Origin: Adenophora triphylla var. japonica
Taxonomy: Eukaryota > Streptophyta > Magnoliopsida > Asterales > Campanulaceae
Assembly: GCA_022495995.1 (NCBI GenBank)
Contig: JAFEMH010002581.1
Location: 1 to 64,000 of the forward strand
Reading direction: 5' to 3'
Length of the DNA: 64,000 nucleotides
Position numbers and translations under genes: made by a program. Of the stretch, positions 21,540 through 31,756 are shown in pieces (within the stretch, counting starts at the first letter, position 1; each line of letters starts with the position of its first letter). Below the pieces are notes generated by a model. The model searched no databases, had not been told where the DNA came from, and was given only the letters and a program-made list of their open reading frames with translations.

Positions 21540-23960
21540 TCCCCTTTGTTTATGGCTTTTGTTGCAATGGTGGAACGATAGTTTTCTCAATAAATCAAAA
21601 TTGTTCAGTTTGACAATGGCACTGAATTTAACTGCTTGTTTGATTATTTTCTTTCCTCTGGCATTCTATTTCAAACCTCTTGTGTCGCCACTCCTCAACA
21701 AAATGGGTGTGTCGAACGAAAACACCGTCATATTTTAAACATCGCTAGAGCCTTACAGTTTCAAGCCCATCTTCCCATTTATTTTTGGGGCGAAGCGGTC
21801 CTTACCGCTGCTCACTTGATTAATCGAACCCCTTCCCCCTTGTTAGATAATAAAACTCCCTATGATATCTTATTTGGCAAAGCGCCTTTCTATGATTCGC
21901 TTCAAGTTTTTGGTTCAATGTGTTATGCTCATAATCAGCATGCTAAGGGTGACAAATTTGCTAATAGAAGTCGTAAATGCATCTTTGTGAGTTATCCTCT
22001 TGGTAAAAAGGGGTGGAAGCTGTTTGATCTTAAGACCAAGAAATTCTTCGTCTCTCGTGATGTGAAATTATTTGAGACTGTGTTTCCATACAGTGATTCT
22101 ACCACAGTTCCCCACGTCCCGTATTCGGTTGAAATTCTGGCTGAGGAAGCTGCGTTTGGCAGCATTGATCTTCCTGTTGAAGACTCGGTTGTACCTACAG
22201 TTGAATCTACTGCAGCCGAGCCCGTTACTTTACCCGATGCACAGGAGGAGGTTGCCCCTATTGTTCCTTCTGCATCGACTGATACTACAGCTCCTTCTGC
22301 TTCAACCTCGGTACCTTCTGATGATTCTGGACCTAGCACTCTAGGGAGGGGTATGAGACAGAAAACTCCCTCGGTTCGTCTTCGCGATTATGTTGCTCTC
22401 ATTGCTACATCTTCGAGTCCATCCCCCGTCTCTCCTCTTCCAATCGGTTCCTCAAGTACCCCTTATCCTATAGCTCACTATATAAATTGTGATCGTTTTT
22501 CTGCAAAATACCGTAACTTTCTTGCAGCGATTACTTTGGCTAAAGAGCCGAATTCCTTTCGTGAGGCCATGACTCATGATGATTGGAAACAATCAATGCA
22601 AGAGGAAATTCGTGCCTTTGAAGATAATGGCACATGGTCTATGGTTTCTTTACCTCCCGGCAAACGTGCCTTGGGTAGTCAATGGGTTTATAAAATCAAA
22701 TATAATTCTGAAGGAGTTGTTGAGGAAGAAGTTTATTATGAAACTCCCTTCGGGCTTTGAGCACCGAATCCCAACACCGTGTGTCATCTGCATAAGTCTC
22801 TTTATGGTCTAAAGCAGCCCCCTCGATGTTGGTTTGCTAAGTTACTGGCCTCTTTGAAGACATATGGATTCCTCCGGTCTTACTCTGACTACTCTCTCTT
22901 TACATTCACGAAAGGGACGATTCAGATAAATGTGCTTGTGTATGTTGACGATCTTATTATTGCCGGGAATGATTCCGCTGCGTTACAGACCTTCAAACAG
23001 TACTTATGTAAGTGCTTCAAAATGAAAGATCTCGGCTCTCTCAAATACTTTCTTGGCATTGAGGTTGCCCGCAATCCTTCTGGTTTGTTCTTGTGCCAAC
23101 GAAAGTATACATTGGATATTGTTTCTGAGGCAGGCTTGCATGGTGCAAAGCCCTCTGACTTTCCTATTGAACCAAATCTTAAGCTTGGTGTGTCTACCGG
23201 TGCTCTCTTGGAGGATCCATAGCGTTATCGACGTCTCGTGGGTCGACTCATTTACTTGGCCGTGACTCGGCCGGACCTGGCTTACTCTGTCCACATTCTG
23301 TCTCAATTCATGAAAGAACCTCGTTCAGAACATTGGGAGGCTGCTTTACGGGTGGTTCGGTATCTCAAGGCCACTCCCGGTCAAGGTGTTCTTCTTCGCG
23401 CTGTCAGCGAGCTCACGCTCCAAGGATGGTGTGATTCAGACTGGGCTGTATGTCCTATCACCCGTCGTTCCTTAACTGGGTGGCTTGTCTTTCTCGGCCA
23501 TTCCCCTATCTCTTGGAAAACTAAGAAACAACCAACTGTGTCTCGATCTTCTGCTAAGGCTGAATACCGCGCCATGGCAGCTCTTATTTGTGAATTGAAA
23601 TGGTTAAAGGGTTTGTTGTTAAGCTTGGGTGTTCATCATCCCAAAGCTATTCCCATCTTCTGTGACAGTCAATCGAATCTTCACATTTCCAAGAACCCTG
23701 TTTATCATGAGCGGACGAAGCACATTGAGGTAGATTGTCATTTCGTTCGTGATGCCATCTTTGATGGTCTTATCTCTCCTTCTTATATCCCAATCAAGAC
23801 ACAGTTGACTGATATTTTTACTAAAGCTCTGGGAAGCAACCGTTTGATCTCTTACTTAGCAAGTTGGGGTTCCTCAACCCTCACGCTCCAACTTGAGGGA
23901 GGGTGTGAAGGAACAGGCAAAGGGCAAGACTCGTGCCCACAGGCACGAGTTGTTCCATGA
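21540..23960 (+). pseudogene. Broken Ty1/copia pol: integrase, reverse transcriptase, RNase H
   Basis: Integrase starts mid-domain (FDNGTEF at 21609; PQQNGCVERKHRHILNIAR; YDILFGKAPFYDSLQVFG) and runs to about 22080. A Ser/Thr/Pro-rich linker follows. RT begins AMTHDDWKQSMQEEIRAFE and LGSQWVYKIK, then jumps from GVVE to EEVY at about 22725. About 60 residues, including the first catalytic Asp block, are deleted there. After a frameshift it resumes (HKSLYGLKQPPRCW; YVDDLIIAGN at 22939). A stop at 23220 looks like CAG to TAG. RNase H follows to about 23850 (CDSDWA, SRSSAKAEYRAMA, CDSQSNLHISKNP, DIFTKAL). Gag, protease and the 5' LTR are absent. Confidence 0.9.
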
Positions 23961-24128
23961 AGCAGCACGAGAGAAATAAATAGCACGAGGCGTACCACGA
24001 GTGGAATAACAAGGGCACGACTCATGCCCTCTAGCACGAGTCGTGCTTTCGACGGATTTTTACGTCTGTTAATCATTTTTTATTAAGATTATGTTTCCTT
24101 TATTGTTTCCTTTTCCTAAATCTCGTGT

Positions 24129-24165
<37 letters not shown>

Positions 24166-24226
24166 TCCTTTGAGAGACTTGAGAGAAGCATAAACAAAAA
24201 TTTTTGCCCTAATTAAATTCCTACAC
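23904..24226 (+). repeat. 3' LTR of the copia element
   Basis: A purine tract (CTTGAGGGAGGG) precedes TGTGAAGG. The right end is placed at ..TTCCTACA by the TG..CA rule and is approximate. Near-palindromes of a GCACGA/TCGTGC word lie at 23922-23938, 24013-24029 and 24034-24046. A TA-rich stretch that could serve as a TATA region follows at 24131. Confidence 0.65.
24131..24163. repeat. (AT)n microsatellite in the copia LTR
   Basis: Pure AT dinucleotide run of about 33 bp. Confidence 0.95.
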
Positions 24227-24361
24227 ATAGTGTCACCCATGACCTCAATGGTTCTTGCAGCTTTTCTTGACCCATGAAACTAACTTTTGAAATAAGTTCT
24301 CTTTAAATAGAAACTTTGAAAAATTAAAATATACAAGCAGAAGCAGTGAAGGTAAACAAGA

Positions 24362-26431
24362 ATGGAGAAGGGCAGGCAATTGCTTCTATTTCCTTTACCA
24401 TTCCAAGGCCACCTAAACCCCATGCTTCAACTAGCAAACATTCTCTATACAAAAGGCTTCTCCATAACAATCATCCATACTATTTTCAACTCCCCAAATT
24501 CCGATAAGTACCCTCACTTTACCTTCAAGCCAATCGACGATGGCTTCTACATATTCAAACAAAACGAAATTTTGGATAACATTTATTATCAACTCAATTT
24601 CCTAAACCACAGCTGTGTGAAGCCGTTGCGTGGTTGCTTGGCTGAGATGTTATCCAGTGGTTCGGAGGATGAGCCTATTGCCTGCCTAATCACCGATGCA
24701 GTTTGGCACTTCACACAAGACGTGGCGGACGAATTCAAGCTCCCAAGAATTGTGCTGAGGACCAGTAGTTTTTTTTCTCTTCTAGTTTATGCTGATTTTC
24801 ATATTTTCCTTGAAAATGGCTACTTTCACCAAGGTCTCTCTCTCTCCCTCTCTCTATCTCTCTAACATATTTTTGAACAATCCCTATCTGATTCAGATAT
24901 AATGTTAATTGGGAATTTGCCCCATAAGTTCCTTTTGAAACAAATCATTTTCCACTAAGTTCCTTATTGTATTAAAATGCCCCATAAGTTCTCATGTTGT
25001 ATTATGTATAATACAACATTTAGTTTATGCAGTAGTTTAAAATCATAATACTGCATCCGCACCACCGCCTCCGCCACAGCCCAGCTCCGCCGCCGCCGTC
25101 TGCTATCACCTCATGCCGGATTCCGGTCAATTTTTGCCGGTATCCGGTCAATTTTCACCGAAATCCGGCAATTTTTGCCGGAATCCGGCCGTCGATCACC
25201 GAAATCCGGTCGTCGGAGGTCGGAATCTGGTCGCCGGTCCATGGGCTTCGGACTCCGGTACCGGAGTCCCTCTGATCTTGCTGGAAAGTTATCTTGCTTG
25301 CTTAGTAACTCTGATCTCCCACTCTTTCCTCCAAAACAAAAATTTGAAAGGCAGAATGCTTCTACTCATGCTGCTGTGCAGAAAGAGTTATGCCTTCTTT
25401 ATTTTCAAGCTTTTAGAGCTATGCGAACATAATGATGTTCTTCATTTCTTTGTTTAAAGTTGCTTTCCTTGCCATTCTCTTTCCCCTTTTTTTTTTCAAA
25501 CAAATGACAGGAAATTCTTTTTCCAGCCTCAAAATCAGAAGCACCAGTACCAGAGTTTCCGGCACTTAAACTGAAAGACATTCCAAAGATCTCAAGCAAT
25601 CCAGAGGGAATATGCTATGCGTCTACCATTATCAAATCAACCAAGGCAGCCTCGGCAATCATTTGGAATAGTTTCAGAGAACTTGAAGAGCCTGAATTTG
25701 CTACAATTTGCAAAGAGTTTCCAGTCCCAAATTTCCCGATAGGCCCATTTCACAAACACTTTCCAGCCTCCTCAAGTAGTTTACTAGAACAAGATTGGAG
25801 CTTTATGCCTTGGTTAGATCTTCAAGCACCCAACTCAGTGGTATACATAAGTTCTGGGAGCATTGCACAAAAGAATGAAGCTGATTTCAAGGAAATGGCT
25901 CGAGGATTAGCCAACAGCAAGCAACCATTTTTATGGACGGTTCGATCTGGATCTGTCAAAGGTTCAGAATGGCTTGAATTCTTGCCTGATGGGTTCTTGG
26001 AGGAAGTGAATGGAAGGGGGCGCTTCATCAAATGGGCCCCTCAACAAGAAGTTTTGGCTCACCCTGCAATAGGAAGCTTCTGGACTCATGGTGGATGGAA
26101 TTCCATATTAGAAAGTATTTGTGAAGGAGTTCCTATGATTTGTTTGCCCTGTTTTGGTGATCAACCAATAAATTCGAGATATGTACATGATGTTTGGCGA
26201 ATTGGGGTGTATTTGGATAATGGATTAGAAAGTGGGGAGATTGAAAGTGCAATCAAAAGAATAATGGTGGATGAAGAAGGGAAGGAGATGCGAGAAAGAG
26301 TAAATCTTCTCAAGAAGGCAGCAAATCTTTGTCTCGAGCAAGGAGGTTCTTCATACCAATCCCTCAAGAGCTTGGCAGATTATATCATATCGTTAGGAAC
26401 TACTGACGCAACCGATCTTTCAGGTCCATAA
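24362..26431 (+). CDS. UDP-glycosyltransferase, UGT76-like, two exons
   Basis: A cytosolic family-1 glycosyltransferase that moves sugar from a UDP-sugar to a small acceptor; the acceptor is unknown. Exon 1 (24362-24833) encodes LLLFPLPFQGHLNPML with the catalytic His at residue 17; the partner Asp is at 112 (CLITDAVWH). The donor is CAAG/GTCTCT. Exon 2 starts at 25527 after TTCCAG (SKSEAPVPEFPALK), and the phase matches exactly, giving 458 residues, a normal UGT length. The 44-residue PSPG donor box is at 327-370 (WAPQQEVLAHP.. to FGDQ). The final Gln usually means UDP-glucose. The common THNGWNS/THCGWNS motif is THGGWNS here. The 693-bp intron holds a 26-bp palindrome (24994-25019) and CCGG-rich repeats. 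The family call rests on N-terminal motifs. Confidence 0.9.
24834..25526 (+). other. Intron of the UGT76-like gene with repeat content
   Basis: GT..AG intron. It contains a palindrome with 12-bp arms and a GT centre (24994-25019), a CCG-rich stretch, and repeated TCCGG(T/C)CAATTTTTGCCGG-like words (25113-25260). The latter suggest a small inserted repeat. Confidence 0.7.
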
Positions 26432-26876
26432 TTATACCTTTAACTGTTTGTTGTCGTTAATATGATAAAAATTACTCCCTCCGTCCCAAAATAATGCTCT
26501 CATGTGACTATTCGAAGTTTTAGTGATGTGCTTACTTCTCTGTTAAAACCAGGAAATGGTAGTCAATATGAGTATTTGCACTCAACATTCCCGATTTCCC
26601 ACTCTGAGATCAGTTCTGTTTGATGGTTAACATTATGAACTTGTCTTTGTGTGTGTGTGTGTGTGTAAAAATAACTACTCATCTTAGTGTCACCTTTCCG
26701 AAATCCTCTTAATGTTACAAATAATGAACAACAATATTCTCACCTTCCAACCTTAATCCCGGTGATATTTCTTTAAGAATAGGAACCTATGACCCAGTTC
26801 TGGTTTTCACAAATTTAAGTACATGCTTCCGTATATCGAGGCTGTATCAAAAGACTTCAACATTACCCTTGCTAGG
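26432..26876. other. Intergenic spacer between the convergent UGT genes
   Basis: 445 bp. It contains one Stowaway end (CTCCCTCCGTCCC at 26475) with no partner end, and a short (GT)n run at 26647-26664. Both genes end into it. Confidence 0.7.
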
Positions 26877-28558
26877 TTAGATGACCAGCGATTTAATGAA
26901 TTGAATCATACGGTCAAAATTTATATATGACGATCCACATTTACTGACACTTTTTCTCGCCAGTGCACCCATTTCCTCCGCTCGTTGTAAGAACTCACCC
27001 TTCCGAACCTCCATTAGATCTCTAACCATCTTCTCTACCACAGCTCGATCACATGTATCTTTCATGTCCAACCCAATCTTCCAAATTTCACTCACAAACC
27101 TACTATTAATCATTTGGTCCGCAAGGTAAGGCCAGCAAATCATTGGTACCCCTGCATATATACTCTCCAACGTTGAGTTCCATCCACTGTGAGTCAAGAA
27201 ACCACCTACGGCAGGGTGGTCCAATACCTCCTCTTGTGGGGCCCAACTCACCATGTAGCCTCTTTTCCTGGTCCCTTCCTCTAGGTCAGCCGGAACCTGA
27301 CCCTCCACCCCAGTAATAGACCCTGGTCTCATAACCCATAAGAACCTCTGGCCACTATTCACCAAACCATACCAAAATTCCACCATTTGGTCCCGTGACA
27401 CAACCGTAATGCTGCCAAAGCTCACATAAATAACAGATTTGGGGGGTTGGGAATTGAGCCAATCCATACAAGTAGAATCTGTATCCCAGAAACTTCCGGA
27501 AGAGACTAATAAAGTTCTGTTAATCTCTGCAAGTCTAGATTTTAGGTGTGCATGGATTGGCCCGATGGGGTATAGATTAGGTATCACATTGCGTATTTGA
27601 GAGATAATGGGTCCTTCAAGGTCTTCAAATGAGTTGGTTATGGCTCCTTGAGCTTTTGGAGTTTGTTTGCTTTCGTATGTCATTAGTTGGAGTATTGGAT
27701 CGTTAATGTCGTTGACACGGCAATAACTAGGGAGGTCACGTCTCCGGAGGAAACCTTCCATTCCCGGCACACTCTTCACAAGTAGATCCATTCCGTTTCC
27801 TATATATAAATGATAATACTCTTAAATATTAACTAATCTCGGAAGAATAATTATTTCAGCAACTGATTCAACTTAGGAAAATGAAAAGGCAATAGTTTTA
27901 GGCGGGAGAATTTTCATGTGGTGCTGACACATGTCAGCGTTGATTCCAGCGGTTTTTTGTGTTAGCTATAGTATATAGATAATAATAATATGTCTAGAAA
28001 CATACCTTTGATGGGTATTTCGTCAGCTTCAATAAGCTCTGCGAAGTTGTAACAAGCCCAGTAAGAGCAAGCACTAATAAAACGGAAGTAGATAAGCGGA
28101 ATCCCCTTCTCTTGAGCAAACTCATGGGGAAAGCCGATGGAAGCATCAGCAATAATGCAAGTGACCGGCCTGCGTGTTGAGGAAATGAAACGATTCTTCT
28201 CAATTATCATCTTCTTGAAAAGTGGGACCGTCACGTTTTTCACAGCGGGAACCATTTCCATTAGCTGTTTGCCAGCACGAGGGTGGTCGTCCGAGAGGCC
28301 GTCAGTGATGGTCTCGAAATGGAAACCGGGGTAACAGGAGAAACGAGAGTGAACACTCGAGTGATTAAGGAGGCGAGTGTGGGAAAAGTCGGAAATGATG
28401 AAGGTAATGTGAATACCGGATAAACAGAGAAGTTCGGCCAGGTTAAGCATGGTGTTCACATGGCTTTGAGCAGGGAGTGGAAACAGAAGGACATGGGGAG
28501 GGAGATCTGTAATCGGTTCTTGAATTTGATCTGAAACCGCCATTTGAAGCATCCACAA
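26877..28558 (-). CDS. UDP-glycosyltransferase, UGT709-like, two exons
   Basis: A family-1 UGT whose motifs resemble UGT709 enzymes, some of which glucosylate iridoid acids; the substrate here is not shown. Exon 1 is 28558-28006, ending CATCAAAG/GTATG. Exon 2 is 27799-26877, beginning after TATATAG (GNGMDLLVKSVPGMEG). The intron is 206 bp and phases agree, giving 491 residues. A second Met at 28543 (MAVSDQ) may be the true start, giving 486. The catalytic His is at 33 in LPAQSHVNTML, where Ser replaces the usual Gly. The partner Asp is at 138 (CIIADAS). The PSPG box is at 370-413 (WAPQEEVLDHP.. THSGWNST.. LADQ), ending in Gln, which favours UDP-glucose. A TATA-like TTATATAATT lies on the minus strand near 28600. 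Confidence 0.92.
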
Positions 28559-29299
28559 TGAAAGCTATATCAAAGCTTTTATTTTTGTGAATAAATTATA
28601 TAAAAGCTTTTTACCGTTTTACAAAAACCGTAAGGAACTCCTTCATAGACAGAAAAGAATGGGCAATTAAAGGAAATTTAGCAGAAGGTGGGCAAAAGAA
28701 TCTTTAAGTCAGTATCAAGGGGTCCCAGCATTTTATGGTGGGTCCCTCTTATAGAAAGTGACAGAAAGTTAATTACAAGGTTATTTAGTTTTGGCTAACA
28801 TGAAATGGTGGTACTCCCTCCTCACTTTAATTTTTAGGGTGAAACTTTAATCACAACTAGTAGGTAATTCGTGCTCCGCACGAAAAGCTAATTTGCTAAT
28901 ATCATGATTTATTTTTTATAATATAAGTATATTATAAATGAATCAAAACATTAACATTTATAAAGTTAGAAAAATTGTGTTCAATTTTAATAACTTTGTT
29001 GCACATAAATTTAATAGGAATTGCATTGTGATTAACAATGTAGCAATTTTTGGTATTTTATTTATGATGTTCATACTTTATGTCATTTATTTTTGATGTC
29101 ATAATTTATGTCAGTATGCAACATTTTTTATGGACGTTAACAAAGTGAATGAAAAAACTAACGACCTATTTTCTTTTCAAATTACAACATTTTAAATACA
29201 ATGTAAGGGGTTCCAACCCTTAACCTTCCCGAGAAAAGTACGTCTTTAAGCTAAATGCTCATTGGCATTATTAACGACCTACTTTGATATATATATAGT

Positions 29300-30320
29300 A
29301 ACTATTATGATTAACTAATATTATTAATAGTAATAGTTAATATATATTGTAACTATAATACTATTACTTAACTTATATAGTAAATTAATACTATTTATAA
29401 TAATAGTTAACATATATAATAACTATTATAGTTAACTAATACTATTAATAGTAATAGTTAACATACATAGTAACTATTATAGTTAACTAATACTATTAAT
29501 AGTAATAGTTAACTTATATAGTAACTATTATAGTTAACTAATACAATTAATAGTAATAGTTAACATATATAGTACTCCCTCCGTCCCACCTCAATTGGTC
29601 CACTTTCCTTTTTGGGACGTCCCACCTCAATTGGTCCATTCCTTAAATGGAAAGTTTTTTCTATATTAATACCCTTATCATCTCCATATATTTACAAAAA
29701 AACCATTCATTATATCCACTTTAACTTACTATTCCTCCCACTCATTCTCTCTCCTATTAAATATTTTTAATTTTTACATTCTCTCTCCTATTCCCTACCA
29801 CACATTTAACTTTTACATTCTCTCTCCTCTAATTTCTACCCACTTTAATAATTTTTCTTAAAAACCGCGTTCCACCTCAATGGACCAATTGAGGTGGGAC
29901 GGAGGGAGTAACTATTATAGTTAACTAATAATATTACTATTATAGTTAACTAATACAATTAATAGTAATAGTTAGCATATATAATAACTATTATAGTTAA
30001 CTAATACTATTAATAGTAATAGCTAACATATATAGTAACTATTATAGTTAACTAATACAATTAATAGTAATAGTTAACTTATAAAAAGTAACTATTATAG
30101 TTAATTAATAATATTAATGGTAATAGTTAACATATATAGTAACTATTATAGTTAACTAATACTATTAATGGTAATAGTTAACTTATATAGTAACTATTAT
30201 AGTTAACTAATACAATTAATGGTAATAGTTAACATATATAGTAACTATTATAGTTAACAAATACTATTAATAGTAATAGTTAACCTATATAATAACTATT
30301 ATTATTAACTAATAGTATTA
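29300..30320. repeat. Array of 51-bp A/T-rich repeats
   Basis: Units of the type TATATAGTAACTATTATAG then TTAACTAATACTATTAATAG and TAATAGTTAACA repeat many times. They are self-complementary around GTTAACTAAT..TAATAGTTAAC. A Stowaway interrupts the array at 29575-29908. Confidence 0.9.
29575..29908. mobile_element. Stowaway MITE
   Basis: It starts CTCCCTCCGTCCCACC and ends GGTGGGACGGAGGGAG, with TA on both sides (29573-29574 and 29909-29910). 334 bp, no ORF. Confidence 0.9.
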
Positions 30321-30440
30321 GCTAATAAGGAGAATATCAAAAGTCATATAGATTTTGGGATAGTGACGACGTGGCTTCTCCAAAATCAAGAGTTTGCCTC
30401 AACTTGTCCACGTGGCGAAGCCATAGCCCTCCTCATCAAC

Positions 30441-30443
<3 letters not shown>

Positions 30444-30533
<90 letters not shown>
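30444..30533. repeat. (AT)n microsatellite at the Helitron 5' end
   Basis: An AT run of about 90 bp directly inside the TC terminus. Confidence 0.95.
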
Positions 30534-30535
<2 letters not shown>

Positions 30536-30753
30536 TTTTATGAAAATTTAGCTATCTCTATTTAATTCAAATAATTGTTATTGATTCATAATAAAAAATG
30601 CTATAAACGACAATTTTTAAAATTGTACAAAAATAATTAAGTTTTTATAAGTTATGATCAAAGTTTGATAGAATTGATCATGAAATTCAAAGTGAATCAA
30701 ACATTTTGGGACGGAGAAATTATGGAATTGTCAAAGAACTCATAACTCAAACA
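30536..30753. other. Spacer between the Helitron and the SIRE-like element
   Basis: A/T-rich, no coding sequence seen. It ends in TACAT, the SIRE target duplication. Confidence 0.5.
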
Positions 30754-30758
30754 TACAT

Positions 30759-31528
30759 TGAAAGTTTTGTGTAGCTAGAAAACTTTAATCACACAACAGA
30801 CAACGGATGTGAGTACAGATGTGTCTCACAACTGTCCACACATCCACAGATAATGCAGCGGAATAAAACAAATTAAAAACAATAACTCAAGAATTATTTA
30901 CGCTTACTGATCTGTGTGATCAACAAACTAGGCTTACGCCCAAAAACTTTTCACTATAAAAACTTTTGATGCTTACAAAAATAAATAAGTGAAAAACTAA
31001 AATATGAAAATACTAAACGAGTTCTAATCACCTTCTATGACAAGAACAACTCTCCTTTCCCAAGTAGGACCTATTCTAGTCAGAAGTAAAACAAAGAACT
31101 CTATGAAAAACTAGATGTGAGTTACGGATGTGAGGCACAACCTTCACTCACAACCTAAAACAACAATGTCGAAAACTGTGAAGAATATGTATTTTTCTCT
31201 CAGAATTTCCGTAGCTTCTCTTGTGCTGAATGCCTTGTATTTATAATGCACCATGGAGAAGATCTTCACGTAATCAACATCTTCCTTCGTGAGATCTCTT
31301 TTCCTATAAGAAATCATAAACACACTCACAAAGAAATAGAATATTAGTGGGTTAGTCCTAATATAAAACTATGTACATAAATAAAAGATATTTACTTTAT
31401 TTACAATTCCTTGTCAAAGTAGGATAGCAATAAATCTTTCATGAAAGTTCCAAAATCTTCTTACCATAATAGAAGTTTTTTGAAATAAGGAAACAAGAAT
31501 TTGTTCCCTAAAAGAGCTCACACTTTCA
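30759..31528 (-). repeat. 3' LTR of the SIRE-like element
   Basis: 770 bp. The adjoining polypurine tract (reverse complement of 31529-31545, ..AATAGGGGGAGAT) marks it as the 3' copy. Words of the GGATGTGAG / CACACATCCAC type recur at about 30808-30850 and 31115-31160. Confidence 0.92.
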
Positions 31529-31756
31529 ATCTCCCCCTATTTTGGACTTTCTGGTCAAAACCAAAGATTTATAGAATTCACAATTTGTAACCACAAAATA
31601 TAGATAAAAACATAACTCCCCCTGAATGGATGTGTGTCCAGATGTGTTTACACATCCACACATAGAAACTGCATAAAACAAGTTAGAGCAGAATCGCAAC
31701 AGTTCATTAAAGAGCAAAAACAAAACAACCATTCAGCAACATCCTAATTAAAGTTA

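Larger units (their letters stand above)
28857..30535 (-). mobile_element. Non-autonomous Helitron
   Basis: On the minus strand it begins TCTATATATATA (30535) next to a host A. It ends with the 17-nt hairpin TTCGTGCGGAGCACGAA (28884-28868), then ATTACCTACTAG at 28857, next to a host T. Helitrons insert between A and T and end in a hairpin plus CTRR. The interior carries no Rep/helicase, only a repeat array, a Stowaway and an (AT)n run. Confidence 0.75.
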
